Shown piece by piece: positions 38,174-49,900 of a DNA stretch of 64,000 bases (position 1 is the first letter of the stretch; every line of letters starts with the position of its first letter). A program made the position numbers and the translations under genes. Below the pieces are notes generated by a model. It was not told where the DNA came from. It made no database searches and saw only the letters and a list, made by a program, of their open reading frames with translations. Origin of the DNA: Spirodela intermedia. Taxonomy: Eukaryota > Streptophyta > Magnoliopsida > Alismatales > Araceae. The stretch is from NCBI GenBank assembly GCA_902729315.2, contig LR746267.1:2866886-2930885 (forward strand), given 5' to 3'.

Positions 38174-41100
38174 ATTGCAGCACAATATCAATAGAGAGGA
38201 TGAATTGATTATATCTGATTATTATATAAAAATCAAAATCTCTATATAATTATATTATAGATAAATTATCAGCATAGTTGCACACCACAGTTTATAGTGG
38301 TTTAGTCTCCCTTGACCTACCTTTAATTTTGTGTGACTTTGTCCTTGCTTTGCATCATTTCCCTCATAGTTTGCATGCTTACTTATAAGTTCAACTATTT
38401 ACTTATATTATATTTTAACATTTAGTTTCAAAGTTGATAGCATCAACATTTTAATATTAGAGTCGAGTTCTTTTCTTTGTTAAGTCCATTTTCTAAAGAT
38501 GTCAGTGTCAAAGTTTGAGGTTGAAAATTTTGATAAGAAAAATGATTTTAGCCTATGACAAAAGAGAATGAAGATAATTATTATCTTAAAGACTCTACAA
38601 AGCTCCTTATGATAGAGAAACATTAGAAAAATTAATTATGAAGATTAGTATGAGTAAAATGCAAAATAGTATAATATAGTTGTGTCTAATTGATGATGTG
38701 ATGTAAAGCATTATTAATATATAAAAAACTTCAATCTATGAAATAAATTAAAAATAATGTATCTATCAAAGTTTCATAGAAATAAGATATATTTAAATAA
38801 AAAATGATATAGCTTATTTATGAGTGAACAAGCAAAAATATTATAACATATGTGAATGCTTTTAGCAAGTTGATCTCAAAACTTTGCAATTTCTAGGTCA
38901 AGGTGAAGGAAAAGATTAAATTATGCTTCTTATCTTGTCTTTATTTCAATTATATGACCACTTGATGTCTATCATTCTATGTGCTAAAGAAACATAAAAC
39001 ACGGCAGATGTTAATTATATCTTATTATCAAATGATGTTAACAAGTGATGAATCAAGAAAGAGGACCAGAAAAATAAATTCTAATAAAAAATATTCACGA
39101 TCAAAGTAGAAAAGTCTTCATGACACACGAGGTCATTATAAGTCAAACTGTGTTACACTAAAGAAAACAAAAATAGCGAGAAACTATGTGAAAGTTAGTG
39201 TTATATCTAAATGGGAAGCACAAAGAGGCATTCTACTCGTCTCCCTTAGCTAGAATAACTCCAATGTTAGAATTGACAACTTAAACTATTTTGATGATGT
39301 GAAAGGATAATTATTAAACTCACATAAAACAAAATTATGAAATTGACAGCACAACTTCAGGCTCAAATAAATCACTAACAAATCCTTTTATGGGATTGAT
39401 ATCTCCTAGTTTATCATGAATTAAATATTAATTTAGATTCAAATGAGCCATACTCATCTAATGCCATAATAACATTGAGTAAGATAATCTTTTTGTAACA
39501 TGATTTAAATTTCAGAAACAAGCTTGTAAATACTATTTTGACAGTCAAGTGAAAAAGAATTCAACATATTAATCAATTCAAGAAAATAACGTGGTTTGAT
39601 GTTAGTTTTAGATAATCTGCTAGTATTTTTATTGCACATATTTTTCAAGCGCCACCAATTAGAGTTCAAAGTCGTTGCCCCCTTAGGCCCAGCCCAATCA
39701 GGCCTAAGGGCATAGTCTATTAACATGTTACTGTTAAGTCTCAAAGTCCCCTCATGTTAAGAGAGAGCCACTGAGGCCCAAGCTGCACTACGTCCGAACT
39801 CTCAAAGAGCATTTACAGAGATGGACCAACTCATTAAGCATGAGTAAAAAAAGGGGGTGTTTCCTCCAAAATAGAGTGAGGGATCAAACGAGGAATCAAG
39901 GGAAATTAAATACATGATTTTCTCCTCTTTTGCCTCTTCCTACTGCTCACACAAAGGAAACTTGTTAAAAGGTCAACGCCATAGGCTTCTTTGTCCATGA
40001 GAAATCTCAAGCAGTTCATCTTCAACTTGGATGCCTTTAATTGAGTTAATCTCATCCCCAAAACTTGACAACTTCATGTAATCTTGCACAATGTCATAGA
40101 GTATTTGATTATTTTATTTAATATGTTGAGTACACCTTTTATGTGTCTATAATGGGGTATATAAGTTGTTATAAATCTTTTAAATCTAGTGGGATAGATA
40201 GATTTGTTGATTCTATGTTATGAAAGTTACTAGAGATCATTGAAATCTAGTGGGGTAAAATAGACTCATAAAGCCTATATTACAAAAGAGTTATGATCCT
40301 AATGTAATCAGTTGTAATCATGAGTGAATAGTGGAACCCAATGAAATAGCTCATTTCTTGAGTCAAAAGAAAAAAAAAATCTAAAGGACAACTATTTAAG
40401 GCAACTTATCATATCTTATTTTAATCATAATTAAAAATAATAATTAATGATACATAATTATATAGAACAAGTTAAAATATATTCAATCCCCTCCCCCTTC
40501 TATATTCTCCTATATAGTTATCTAGGAACCAATATTTGAAACTTGAATTTTTCATTTAGGTTGTTTTAAATATATCTCCCTTTCAAGATTAATTTAACAC
40601 ATACAAACCTCATGAAATATATATAGTTATGGTGAGAAATAGTACATGTACAACATATAGAACAGTTAGGATAAGAAAAAAAGAATCAAGATAGTCATTA
40701 GAGTAATTATAACTCTAATAGATGTAAATAATGTATTAGATCAGAGGAAAAGTTTATTCTCCATAAGTACCTTTGATGTCAATGGTTGTAGCTATGTTAG
40801 TGACAATAGAAAAATAAAAATTAATGTTTTAGTTTGTTAGGAAGAGAAAATTGAGTCACTAAATAAATTATATAGGACAATTATATCTATGGATGTAACC
40901 ATCACATCTTAGAAGATGAAAATGTAAATATGTTGTGGCGTTTTGGCTCAACTACATGAGTTAGCAAAGCATGTTAACATTGCACAATGAAAAACTCAAT
41001 AGAATTACATCTTGTAAATTTAGGTTCTGTAAATTTTTCTTTTGCCAAATAGTACAAGGTTAAGTTTACTACTTAATCTAAGATAAGCAATTATATTCTT

Positions 41101-42620
41101 GCGTATGTCTATCCAAACATCAAGGATATATCTCTAGTCACTTCATTGAGGTGAGATTAATATTTCTTACATCCATAACTTCTTTAGAAAAGTTTACTAC
41201 TTTTCTAGTCACTTTTCTAGGATATATCTCTAGTTACTTCATTGAGGTTAAGCTTACTACTTTTATCAATGACTTCTTTAGAAAAGTTTGAAAATATTTT
41301 TTAAATGTAAAATCAATTTTTTTATATACTTTCAAACTTTGGAAAACGAAAGTTAAGAAACATATCAGTAAGAAAGTTAATATATTACAAATTGATAATT
41401 GAGGCAAGTATATTTGAAAATATTTTGATAAACTTGTTGTTAAAAAAATGCATAGTTTGTCATTAGATTATTTCACAAATAACACAATAAAATATAATAG
41501 CTGAAAATAAAAATAAGATATTACTTGAGAGAGATCACTACATGAGATTATTTGTATGACTATAAAAACAATTTTGGGCTGAGTTTGTTAGCATATCTCA
41601 TTAGTTGATAAATCAATTAACTTCTAAAAATTAAAATTCAAGACACTAAAAGAGAAATAAAAATGTCACCAAAGTTTTTATATTCTCTTTATTTTCTTTT
41701 TCTTATTTCTTCTCATGTTACAATATTTCAGGACCCAACAAAAGATAGCCAACACCAAACGGAATAAATAAAAATTAATGGTTAAATATTGAAGACATAT
41801 TAATTACATCTAAATCTGTAGGTAAGACTACTAAATTGAAATTTTAACTTAATTTATAATTTAAGATGAAATACCCTAGTAGTATTAATAAGTTGTTAGG
41901 CATGGGAATTCAAAGATAAAAGTGCAACAAACGATTGTGATTGCCATAGAAAGGTCCAAATGAGAAATCGTTATCCAAATTCAATATGATGAAAGCCAAG
42001 TTAGTGTACACTTTTGATTATTTTTTTAGTAATATCTTAAATTTAAGAAAGAATATCAAGAGATGCCCATGTTATGCAAATACAGTTGGCTATCTCATGT
42101 AGACAATGATTTCCACTAGGCTTGATTTATTCCAAATCATCATTGTTCTTAGCAGATATATGACAAATCGAAGAAAAAATTAATATAATAAATAAGATAG
42201 ATTTTACACTATCTTATGGGTACATCAAATTATCATTTTTTATGTTAATAAATTGAATTTAATATTCCTAATATATATATTAAATGAAAAAATGCTAATA
42301 ACCTTGATAAGAGAAGATTTACCACATGATACAATTTATTTTCTAGAAAAGGGTCCCATTATTTGTTAGACAATGCTCCAAAATATTATCACACATTGAG
42401 CTATAGATGTCAAGTGCATTACTACAGCTGAGGTGGCAAATGAAGCATTATGGTTGAGGTGTTTAGTGAACTATCTAGGCATCAATCAAATTATTCTACT
42501 TCTACATTGTAACAATCAAAGAACAATTTATATGGAAAAACACACTCATTTAATCATTCAATAATAAATCATATTGGCATTAAATTTTAAAAATTATGTG
42601 AACAACAATAGCTAATTAGT
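38143..42620 (+). mobile_element. Decayed Ty1/copia LTR retrotransposon
   Basis: Degenerate but ordered copia traces are readable on the plus strand, with many stops and frameshifts. A possible 5' LTR spans 38143-38448 (TGTTG...CAACA ends). A weak primer-site remnant follows, then a gag start at 38499 (MSVSKFEVENFDKKNDFSL). Half of a zinc knuckle (GHYKSNC) is at 39131-39151. A GAG-pre-integrase trace lies at about 40900-41060, integrase remains at 41040-41620 (FWAEFV near 41571), the reverse transcriptase C-terminal part at 41884-42170 (KFNM, then SRYM) and RNase H at about 42385-42600 (TTAEVANEALWL). The RT core with YVDD is missing. The domain order identifies copia rather than gypsy. No matching 3' LTR was found by eye. 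The region 39.3-40.8 kb carries unrelated inserted sequence. Confidence 0.75.
41124..41310 (+). repeat. 96-bp tandem duplication inside the integrase remnant
   Basis: Blocks starting GGATATATCTCTAGT at 41124 and 41220 both continue through CTTCATTGAGG to TTCTTTAGAAAAGTTT. The copies differ by substitutions and small gaps, so the duplication happened after or during decay of the copia element. Confidence 0.75.
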
Positions 42621-42877
42621 GATATACTATCTATGTGGTTGGGATAAAACCTCCTAAATCTAAACGAAAAGAACTAGTTTCACTATGCTTTAGATCTCTC
42701 CACTATCAAGAGAGGGTGGCAACTCGTTTGATCTATTACGAGTTGACTTTTGATGGTTAGAACTTCACTGGGGACTTGATCTCACATGATGTTTACCATA
42801 CTTAACAAAGCATGTGGCTACATATAGTATTGTGTGAAATGGAGCCACCACAACTAGATGAGTGTAGTTGCATGCAA

Positions 42878-43486
42878 TGTTGTGTGGAACAACTTCAGAA
42901 AGATGATGAAACATAGTGGTAGCTCAACATCAGAGCACAACATAGAGGAGGGATGCACTAGTCAATGCTTAATAATGTCAACATGAGGACATTCATAGAA
43001 CTAGTGGAAGAGGATGCTCGTAGAACAGTCAAGTGATGATGCTTTTGAAATGACCATGATAGGACACTCATGGGAAGGTCACAAGGTGTGCTGCAAGCTA
43101 GGAAGCATGCAGCTACATGACATGTTTCTAGATGTAAGGCACAGTGCAGCCAAGGCAACACATGTGAGGAGACTCATTGTGTGACATAGAGAGATCCAAG
43201 AGTCCATATGTGTGGAGAATGATCATCCCAGATCTACACAAAATACATGGATATGAGTCCATAGTGGGTAAAAGATCCAAGAGGGCAACTGCCCCAAAGT
43301 AGAATTTGAATTAGGAGCAATTATGTCTTTTGTCCTTAAGTGGTCGCCCTAACCCCAAGTTATAAATATGGGGTGACCCTGTTAATTTTAAGTGGGAAGA
43401 ATATTGAGCAATGTTCTCCCCCCCCACCCCTTTAGGGACTTTCCAAAGGTCCGCCCCAGAAGGAAGTGCCACTCTAATACTCAACA
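42878..43486 (+). mobile_element. Second copia-type LTR, right end well defined
   Basis: The right end CAACA at 43482-43486 lies two bases before a primer binding site, and a TATAAATA promoter element lies at 43361-43368, 120 bases upstream, as expected for the U3/R part of an LTR. The left boundary (TGTTG at 42878) is tentative. Its sequence does not match the LTR proposed at 38143, so a separate element is likely. Confidence 0.5.
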
Positions 43487-43488
43487 AG

Positions 43489-43500
43489 TGGTATCATAGC
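43489..43500 (+). other. Retrotransposon primer binding site (initiator tRNA-Met)
   Basis: TGGTATCATAGC matches the standard plant copia primer site, complementary to the 3' end of initiator tRNA-Met, at 11 of 12 bases. It follows the LTR terminal CA after two bases, the normal arrangement. The sequence beyond, to about 44000, would be the untranslated leader and gag region but carries no readable gag. Confidence 0.75.
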
Positions 43501-44500
43501 TGTTGGTCTTAATAGAGGTCAATATCACTTGCCCGATGTGCCACCACCATGTCTTGCGATGATCTCCTTCCCTCTAATTTTCTCCAAGCCCCTACCTCCT
43601 CATGTCATGTTTCAATTCTTCAGGAGTTTAAGCACGCAGTAAACAATCAAAATCTAGGATTTGCGAAGAAGAGGCTTTCCAACCTCTAGAAACCAAGCCA
43701 AAGATCATGTGATTTTGGAGAAACTATGAAACTTTAGTCTATTGAGAGTGCTTATTAAAAGTTAAAACTTTAGGGCTTGCCGTGAAAAGTCCTTACAAAG
43801 CTCATCTGGCCTCCAAAATCAAGGATGAATGTCCATAGAAACTAAAAAGGCTTGCGTTTGTTGGTAGTCGGTACCCTAAGTTGAAGGTCGAGTTACTTCT
43901 ATTGAAATAGATTTTCCTCCTCATGCGACATGGATAATAAAGACCGAAGAGTATTCAGGAAGCCATTTTTTCTCGGGATCAATGAGCAGGTGAGACTTGT
44001 CTAGGCTGGCCCAATTTTTCTCGGGCCACAGAGTATTTAGGAAAGGAAAGTAAGGTCCGGCGCTTCGTGGAACCAAATCGATAATATAAATTAAAAATAA
44101 TAAATTAAATGATCAACAATAATTTGTACATTTCATCTTTGTTAGTTGGAAATTTACAAAAATATACATGCTGCAACTCCTAAGATCATTTATCACTCCA
44201 CAGTGATTCATATGGCATCCTACCTCTCTCTCTCTCCCTCTCTCTCAGATAGGCTGTAAAGAAGGTCGGCTTCAAAAGAATCTGGTTCATTGGCTACATG
44301 AGAGTGTTTTGTCTGAGGCCAGGCTCGTTGAGTCCGGGTTAACTTAGTTCCGTGCATAGTTGGTTGTTCATGTATGACAGTGAAAGGCTCGGCTGGGACT
44401 CTTGTCCCAGCAGCCAAGAAGACAAAGAGGCGCTGAATCCTGGATTTTCTTATCAGCAATGAGCAGCCTTTGTTTGTCTTTAAGCAATTGACTTGTCAAC
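43501..44500. other. Internal remnant of the second element and flanking sequence
   Basis: 43.5-43.9 kb probably continues the retrotransposon past its primer site; a short frame from ATG at about 43550 is not recognisable. From 44.0 kb the composition changes. No gene was identified. Confidence 0.35.
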
Positions 44501-44559
44501 ACCGCACTCGCGTCACAAGGTTTGCATTCGTTGACCGAATAGATCAGCCGGCCTCACAC

Positions 44560-44814
44560 ACGAGCTCCCCCGAGTAGGTCCTTTCTTTCTCGACTTGACT
44601 CGCCCTCCCGAAGGAGACGACTGCGATCTGAAGGAGACAGCTCCGATTTTTTTACGCGCCATCACTCTCTGTAGGCTCTTCTCCAGCCAATACCATCTTC
44701 CGAAGGACACAACCCCAATTAGATCACTCGTCGTCTCTCTCTCTTTGGCTTCTTCACTGCTCACTAAACACTCCCCGAGGAGACAATTCAAATTAGCCTA
44801 CTCGTCTCTGTCTA

Positions 44815-44889
<75 letters not shown>

Positions 44890-44967
44890 GGGTTATTTTC
44901 CACTCAATAAACTCTCCCGAAGAAGACCGGTCCGATTAGGCTGCTTCCCTCTTGCCCTTTTTGGCCT

Positions 44968-45013
<46 letters not shown>

Positions 45014-45080
45014 GTTCTCATCCACACAAGACATAGACAGCTCCGTCTAGCTCACTCGCAGCCTCTCCTTCTCTCTTCAT
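44560..45080 (+). repeat. Degenerate modular repeat with internal (CT)n expansions
   Basis: Modules of the form CCGAAGGAGAC/CCGAGGAGAC, then a (C/A)AATTAG or CGATTAG box, then ACTCG and a CT-rich run recur about four to five times, starting near 44613, 44699, 44774, 44927 and 45028. In two modules the CT run has expanded (44819-44884 and 44971-45011) and is followed by GGGTTATTTTC or GGGTTCTCATC. The frames across it are repeat artefacts. Confidence 0.65.
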
Positions 45081-45089
45081 CTTCAATCT

Positions 45090-46060
45090 ATATCTCTCTT
45101 CGATTAGTTTACAAGCCATTTCCGCATGAAATCCTCCATTATTGCTCCCCACTTGCAGAGGGCTGAGAGCAGCTGCAAGGGCCCGCTGTTTGGTGATGAA
45201 CGGCGTGATGCAACCCGGCAGGGCCCCGCAATCACGCGTGCGTCAGGTCACTACGCATGCACGTCCCGCCGCCGTTCAATTATCCCCGGCTCCTTATGAT
45301 AATGGTTTCTTCAGATGCCGGACGCCAATGGAATAAACAAGTGCATTATAGACCTCCCGACGGCCACCAATCGTCACCAGGGCACGATGGATGTGCCAAA
45401 TATTAAATGATGCCATATACTTTCTTAAGAACACGAATCTCTGCAGTTTATGTTCTAGGAAGATTCAACTGAGATGTTCTGGATAGCTAACCGCTTCGAC
45501 GAGGGCTGCATACCGTCGAGCCCTCAGCAGTCAACAGTGTAGTCATTCTTGGCTTATTTGCATTGAAGATTTGCCGGGTTTAATGCCAAAAGGTCGACGA
45601 CACCAAAGGACTGGCAACTAGATATAAATAGATATATATATATTATCTTATTTATGTTATATTTATATTGTATTATATATATCCCCTTCTATATATATAT
45701 ATAGATATATCTTCCATGGGTAGTTCGAAAAACTTTTTTACGATTATACCTGGTACGAATTGTTGACCAAGTAAGTTTATGGTCCGCTCAGCATTCAACT
45801 GGATTACATTCCAACTGGATTACATTCAGCTGATGGGCACTAGTCACAAGATAGTAATAATTTCTGGACATTAGCAGGGTGGTCAATCCAAGTCCGTCGT
45901 TTCCGCCGAAGATGAACTCCCGAGCCTACAACAGCGGATCTGGATTTTAATATTAGAAAGTTTCGTTTTGGGAAACGTGCTCTCTCCGATGCGTGCAATA
46001 TAAACTCATCATCCAAAAAACAATTTATAAAGAAAACTTGCTCCCAGGTGGTTATTCTTC
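45090..46060. other. Intergenic stretch without recognisable gene
   Basis: No coding motif was recognised. A TA-rich microsatellite zone lies at 45620-45715. A 15-16 base tandem, AACTGGATTACATTC, occurs twice around 45797-45830. The segment ends at the promoter of the next gene. Confidence 0.5.
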
Positions 46061-46073
46061 AAGGAAGAACGCC

Positions 46074-46113
46074 TATAAAAACCATGCGCACATTGCTCCT
46101 GTGCAGATGCAAA

Positions 46114-46147
<34 letters not shown>
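46074..46147 (+). promoter_or_regulatory. Core promoter and (CT)n leader of the basic-protein gene
   Basis: TATAAAA at 46074-46080 is followed after 36 bases by a CT tract at 46117-46147, placing the tract at the start of the 5' leader. This copies the arrangement at 10684-10793 in the other small gene. Confidence 0.55.
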
Positions 46148-46149
<2 letters not shown>

Positions 46150-46187
46150 CCCCCTCGTCTATCTGTATTTATATTTCACGGTAAGAG

Positions 46188-46550
46188 ATGTATCTGTGTG
46201 CGGCTATCTCTGAGGCAATCTGCAGCTCAAGGGCTGTAGGCTCATATGAGAGGTATAAGAGATTAGAGGAGGACCCAGAAGAAAGACGGCGCCTGCAGAC
46301 GAAGTTCCTCATCTACAAGACGCTGGCGAAGGCGGACGCGGTGGCGAGGAGGAGACCGCCGTTCTTCTCGGGACTGAGGCTGCGCCGGCTGCAGATAAAG
46401 GTTGGGCGACGGCTAAGGCGACTGAGGCGGAGCATATTGGTGGCAGTCTCCGGTGCCCGGACGTCTCTGAGAAAGCGACTTGGAGGGAGGCTGGAGAAAT
46501 GGAGGCTCTCCAACGGTCGGAAGATCGCCCTTCCTCCAGTCTTCTGTTGA
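46188..46550 (+). CDS. Small arginine-rich protein, unnamed plant family
   Basis: The intronless frame encodes 120 residues from ATG at 46188, 40 bases beyond the CT leader. After an N-terminal Cys/Ala-rich stretch (1-18) come SYERYKRLEEDPEERRRLQ, a KTLAKADAVARRRPPFFSGLRLRRL segment and a strongly basic amphipathic region (about 68-105, KVGRRLRRLRRSIL and RTSLRKRLGGRLEKW), ending ALPPVFC. No standard domain or signal peptide is evident. Similar short basic plant proteins are known to me only as uncharacterised; nuclear or membrane-associated location would be a guess. High coding GC, a TATA box and the matched CT tracts on both sides support a real gene. A GTAAGA motif seven bases before the ATG could be a splice donor, in which case the N-terminus would change. 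Confidence 0.6.
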   Translation: MYLCAAISEAICSSRAVGSYERYKRLEEDPEERRRLQTKFLIYKTLAKADAVARRRPPFFSGLRLRRLQIKVGRRLRRLRRSILVAVSGARTSLRKRLGGRLEKWRLSNGRKIALPPVFC

Positions 46551-46568
46551 TTGATCGTCGTAAGACGG

Positions 46569-46570
<2 letters not shown>

Positions 46571-46617
<47 letters not shown>
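46571..46617 (+). repeat. (CT)n microsatellite, 3' flank of the basic-protein gene
   Basis: An uninterrupted CT run of 47 bases begins 20 bases after the stop codon and would lie in the 3' untranslated region. Confidence 0.9.
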
Positions 46618-46619
<2 letters not shown>

Positions 46620-46621
46620 AT

Positions 46622-46917
46622 GTATGTATTTTTACCCTTGTAATAGGCACCAAGTTGCTCTAAAGAAGCCGAAGTTGATGTCTGGCCTGGCTGGTGTGGA
46701 ATTAAGGTGACGATGAGCTAATACGGCTCCTTTGGAGGGGGCCAGCAGGCGTGGGGGAGGAGGGTTTACCACGCCGTATGTATTTCTGCCGCATGTATTA
46801 GTTACCACGTTACTCTAAAGAAGCCGAAGTTGAACTCTGCCCCGTGCTAAATTAGGTAATGATGAGCTAATACAGCTTCTTTGGAGGGAGCCCGCAAGCG
46901 CGGGGGCGGGGTAAGGG
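46622..46917 (+). repeat. Tandem pair of about 150-bp units, each with a hairpin
   Basis: Copies start at 46622 and 46776 (both GTATGTATTT, offset 154) and share CTCTAAAGAAGCCGAAGTTG, then GATGAGCTAATAC and CTTTGGAGGG. Within each copy CTCTAAAGAAGCCG can pair with the CGGCTCCTTTGGAG-type block about 55-60 bases later (14 positions, with one G-U pair and one mismatch). The copies are diverged in the loop and end regions. It directly follows the basic-protein gene and may be part of its 3' UTR. Confidence 0.7.
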
Positions 46918-46919
46918 TT

Positions 46920-49900
46920 CATCAACGACAAGAGGGCGAGGTTTCGATCGCCGCCGTGGAGCAGCGGCCGGAGGGGGCTGCCCTGTAGAGGAAGGTGGAC
47001 GTGGTGGCAAAGGCCGAGGGGCTCTGTAGAGTTAGACAGGATGGGAGAGGATATAGAACCCTACGGGCGAGACAGAAAGAGAGAAGGAAAGCACCCCCAG
47101 GGTCGGGAATAACTGCTCAAGTTCTGGTTATTTTCATTAGGAATATAAAATTCTACCTGGGAAAGGCAACTACAACGTTTGCTTGCCCAACACAATCGAA
47201 TTAAAGCCTTTGATTACACCCTCTAATAAATCATGATAAGAGTTGAATGATTTCTCAAAAATCAGGAGAAATACTACCCTCACGATTCATATTCCTAAAT
47301 AATATACATAGTAAAATGCCATTCTAATGTTCTATTTCATCATTTTATATGCATATTTGATTATTCTTTTCCTCACATCCACGCTTTTACATCAATCTCA
47401 CTGAGCATGGATTTTCTTGGTGAATTTATAGTTGATTCAACCACATTGAAGGAACTAAAAATCATCAAAAAGTATGAATTAAGTATATATTTTGGTTTTA
47501 AAATGTCTCATTTAAAATAGATACTGCATTGCTTTTGGTTTTAATAGTTTTTCCTGCAGTTCCTTGGACATTCTTTTAGAAGCTAAACCCTTGTTTGATA
47601 TTTAGAGGCAATCAAAATGCTTTTGGATCACAATTTTGGTCATGATGATCTTGATTTTTCATAGATGTCAACTGCTCATCCTTGACAATTTCAATTCCTA
47701 GAACAATACTACAATGCAGTATCTACATTTGAATTAATTTTGTGAGTCATTTTAAGCCTTGAGTGATTTATGGCTTTGAAACATAGCTACCAGATAGAAA
47801 AATACTATTTTTCTATGGGAAAATTATTTTTGATCATTATTGACATCAATAATATAATTCACTCATGAATATTGACATAAGTTAAACAAAAAAAATAACC
47901 ATCCCACGTAGCCACATAAAAGTTTTATGCCTGCAAAATGAAATATCTCATTTACAAGTACCTACATATATGGATCAAATGGTCAGTACATATAATAAAT
48001 TAGGTAGTTTTACACTCTTTTTTAGGAGCCCAAACCAATGAAAAGTTTGGCATGCCATCTAGAAACATCAACACCTTTGCACAATCAAGGAAAAAGGCAA
48101 TGAGCAGCAATAATTACATAGCAAAGAGCCAACACCATAACATTGTTATTTGACTAAAGTATTTACATATGAATTTAAAGTTTCAATAATTAAGCTCAGA
48201 AATAATATCTCCAGCATTGTTACTGAATTTTCTGAAAGAAAAACTGAAAAGCTATTGGAGGGGAAAATTTGGAAGTTTCAACAATTCATTTTCCTACACC
48301 CTTTAAGCAATTTCTCTACCTCACTCCAAAGGTCTTGGTCCATTTTGTGCTTAAATAATATTATACAAGTTTAATCACATGTTATCAAAATTAAAATAAA
48401 GGATTTTTTGTGCTTTAAGGCTTACATGCATTAAAGGCTGAGCTTGAACCTTGGAAAATCTTTCTATGTGGAAGATAGTAAAAACCAGTCAAAATACAAA
48501 ATAATCCTTAAGAGTAAAAAGCTTACAGATTGAGCTAAATCATGTATATTTTTGTAACACCAGATTTATTTTAAGTCAAGTGATAGATTTGAGTAATTCA
48601 ACCTCCCTCCCTACCCACCTTGCTTTCATATTATTAAATTGATGGTTGAATTATTTAGGTAACTACATGGGACTTATATATTACATTGGATAAGTTCTAG
48701 CTTGTTCACTTAAAAAAAATTACAATTTTAAGCCCACTTATGCGTTAATGGTGTGAAAAAAAATTGAGAAGTTTTTAAGATAAGGTCCATTTGGTAATTT
48801 AGAGTGGGCAGGTCATATCTCTTAATCCATATGATGCTTATTTGACAAGTTTAACTAATGGTACCTACTCATTTCACAACTAACGAAATAAAATCCCATT
48901 TCCTTATTTTTGGGATAAAGTTAACTTGCAACATCATGGAATCAAGCAAATTATTATACATATTGAATTAAATTTCTTTCATATAAGGATGAAAATCATT
49001 TCATGGGTCTAATTAAGAATGTGTTAACTTTTAGAACATTATAATTTTCATGATGACAAACTAGTTATAAAAGGAAAATAGTAATTTTCTATTGGCATAA
49101 TTATATTGAGATATCACAAAACATTGGCAGAATACCATCCCAACTCTTAGAATAGTCCCACATGATTTCATAATTGATTGCATGATTGACAGTGTATCTT
49201 TTTGTTTTCAATACAAAGAGTTGGCAAACTTGATGATTCAACCTAATTTGGTGAGTTTTATACTCGTAGCTTTATACTCACTACAAATTAATGATAAGAT
49301 ACTTTTGAATATGAAATGCCTCACTAATTCAACCAAAACATTGTAGATGAGAACAAGGATCAAAATTTAAGAGAATGTATTAAAGGCTAAAATGGTGGTT
49401 CTATATTAAGGTATATGTGAACTACCTAAACAATATTTTATTGTGCTGCAAATTATCTAATCATATTTATAGATTTAATGCTACTTTTTACTGCAATATT
49501 TTTATTTTCTATACAACGTTAAATGATTCAATTCAAGTTTCCTTGAGAGAGAAAATAGTTAAAATACATGACACAATAGGAGAAAATAATGAAAAAATGC
49601 TATATTAACCTTCCAACTAGTTGTTGAAGACCATTTTCCCAACCATCTTTTGAGTTTATAAGTATCCAAAAATCAGACAAATTCAATCACTGAACAAGAA
49701 ATGTCATTTTTAATATTGAGTTGATCAGTTAAATGTTAATCTCATTGCTCACCTAGAGCCATGAATCTAAAAGAACTATTTTTTAGGAAACACTTTGATT
49801 GGATAGAGTTGTAAATTCGAGCCAAAATATAAGTATTTGTGTTTAACCTTTGTATCACATTGATTTAATATAAACCTATGGACAAAGAGTAGAGCATACA

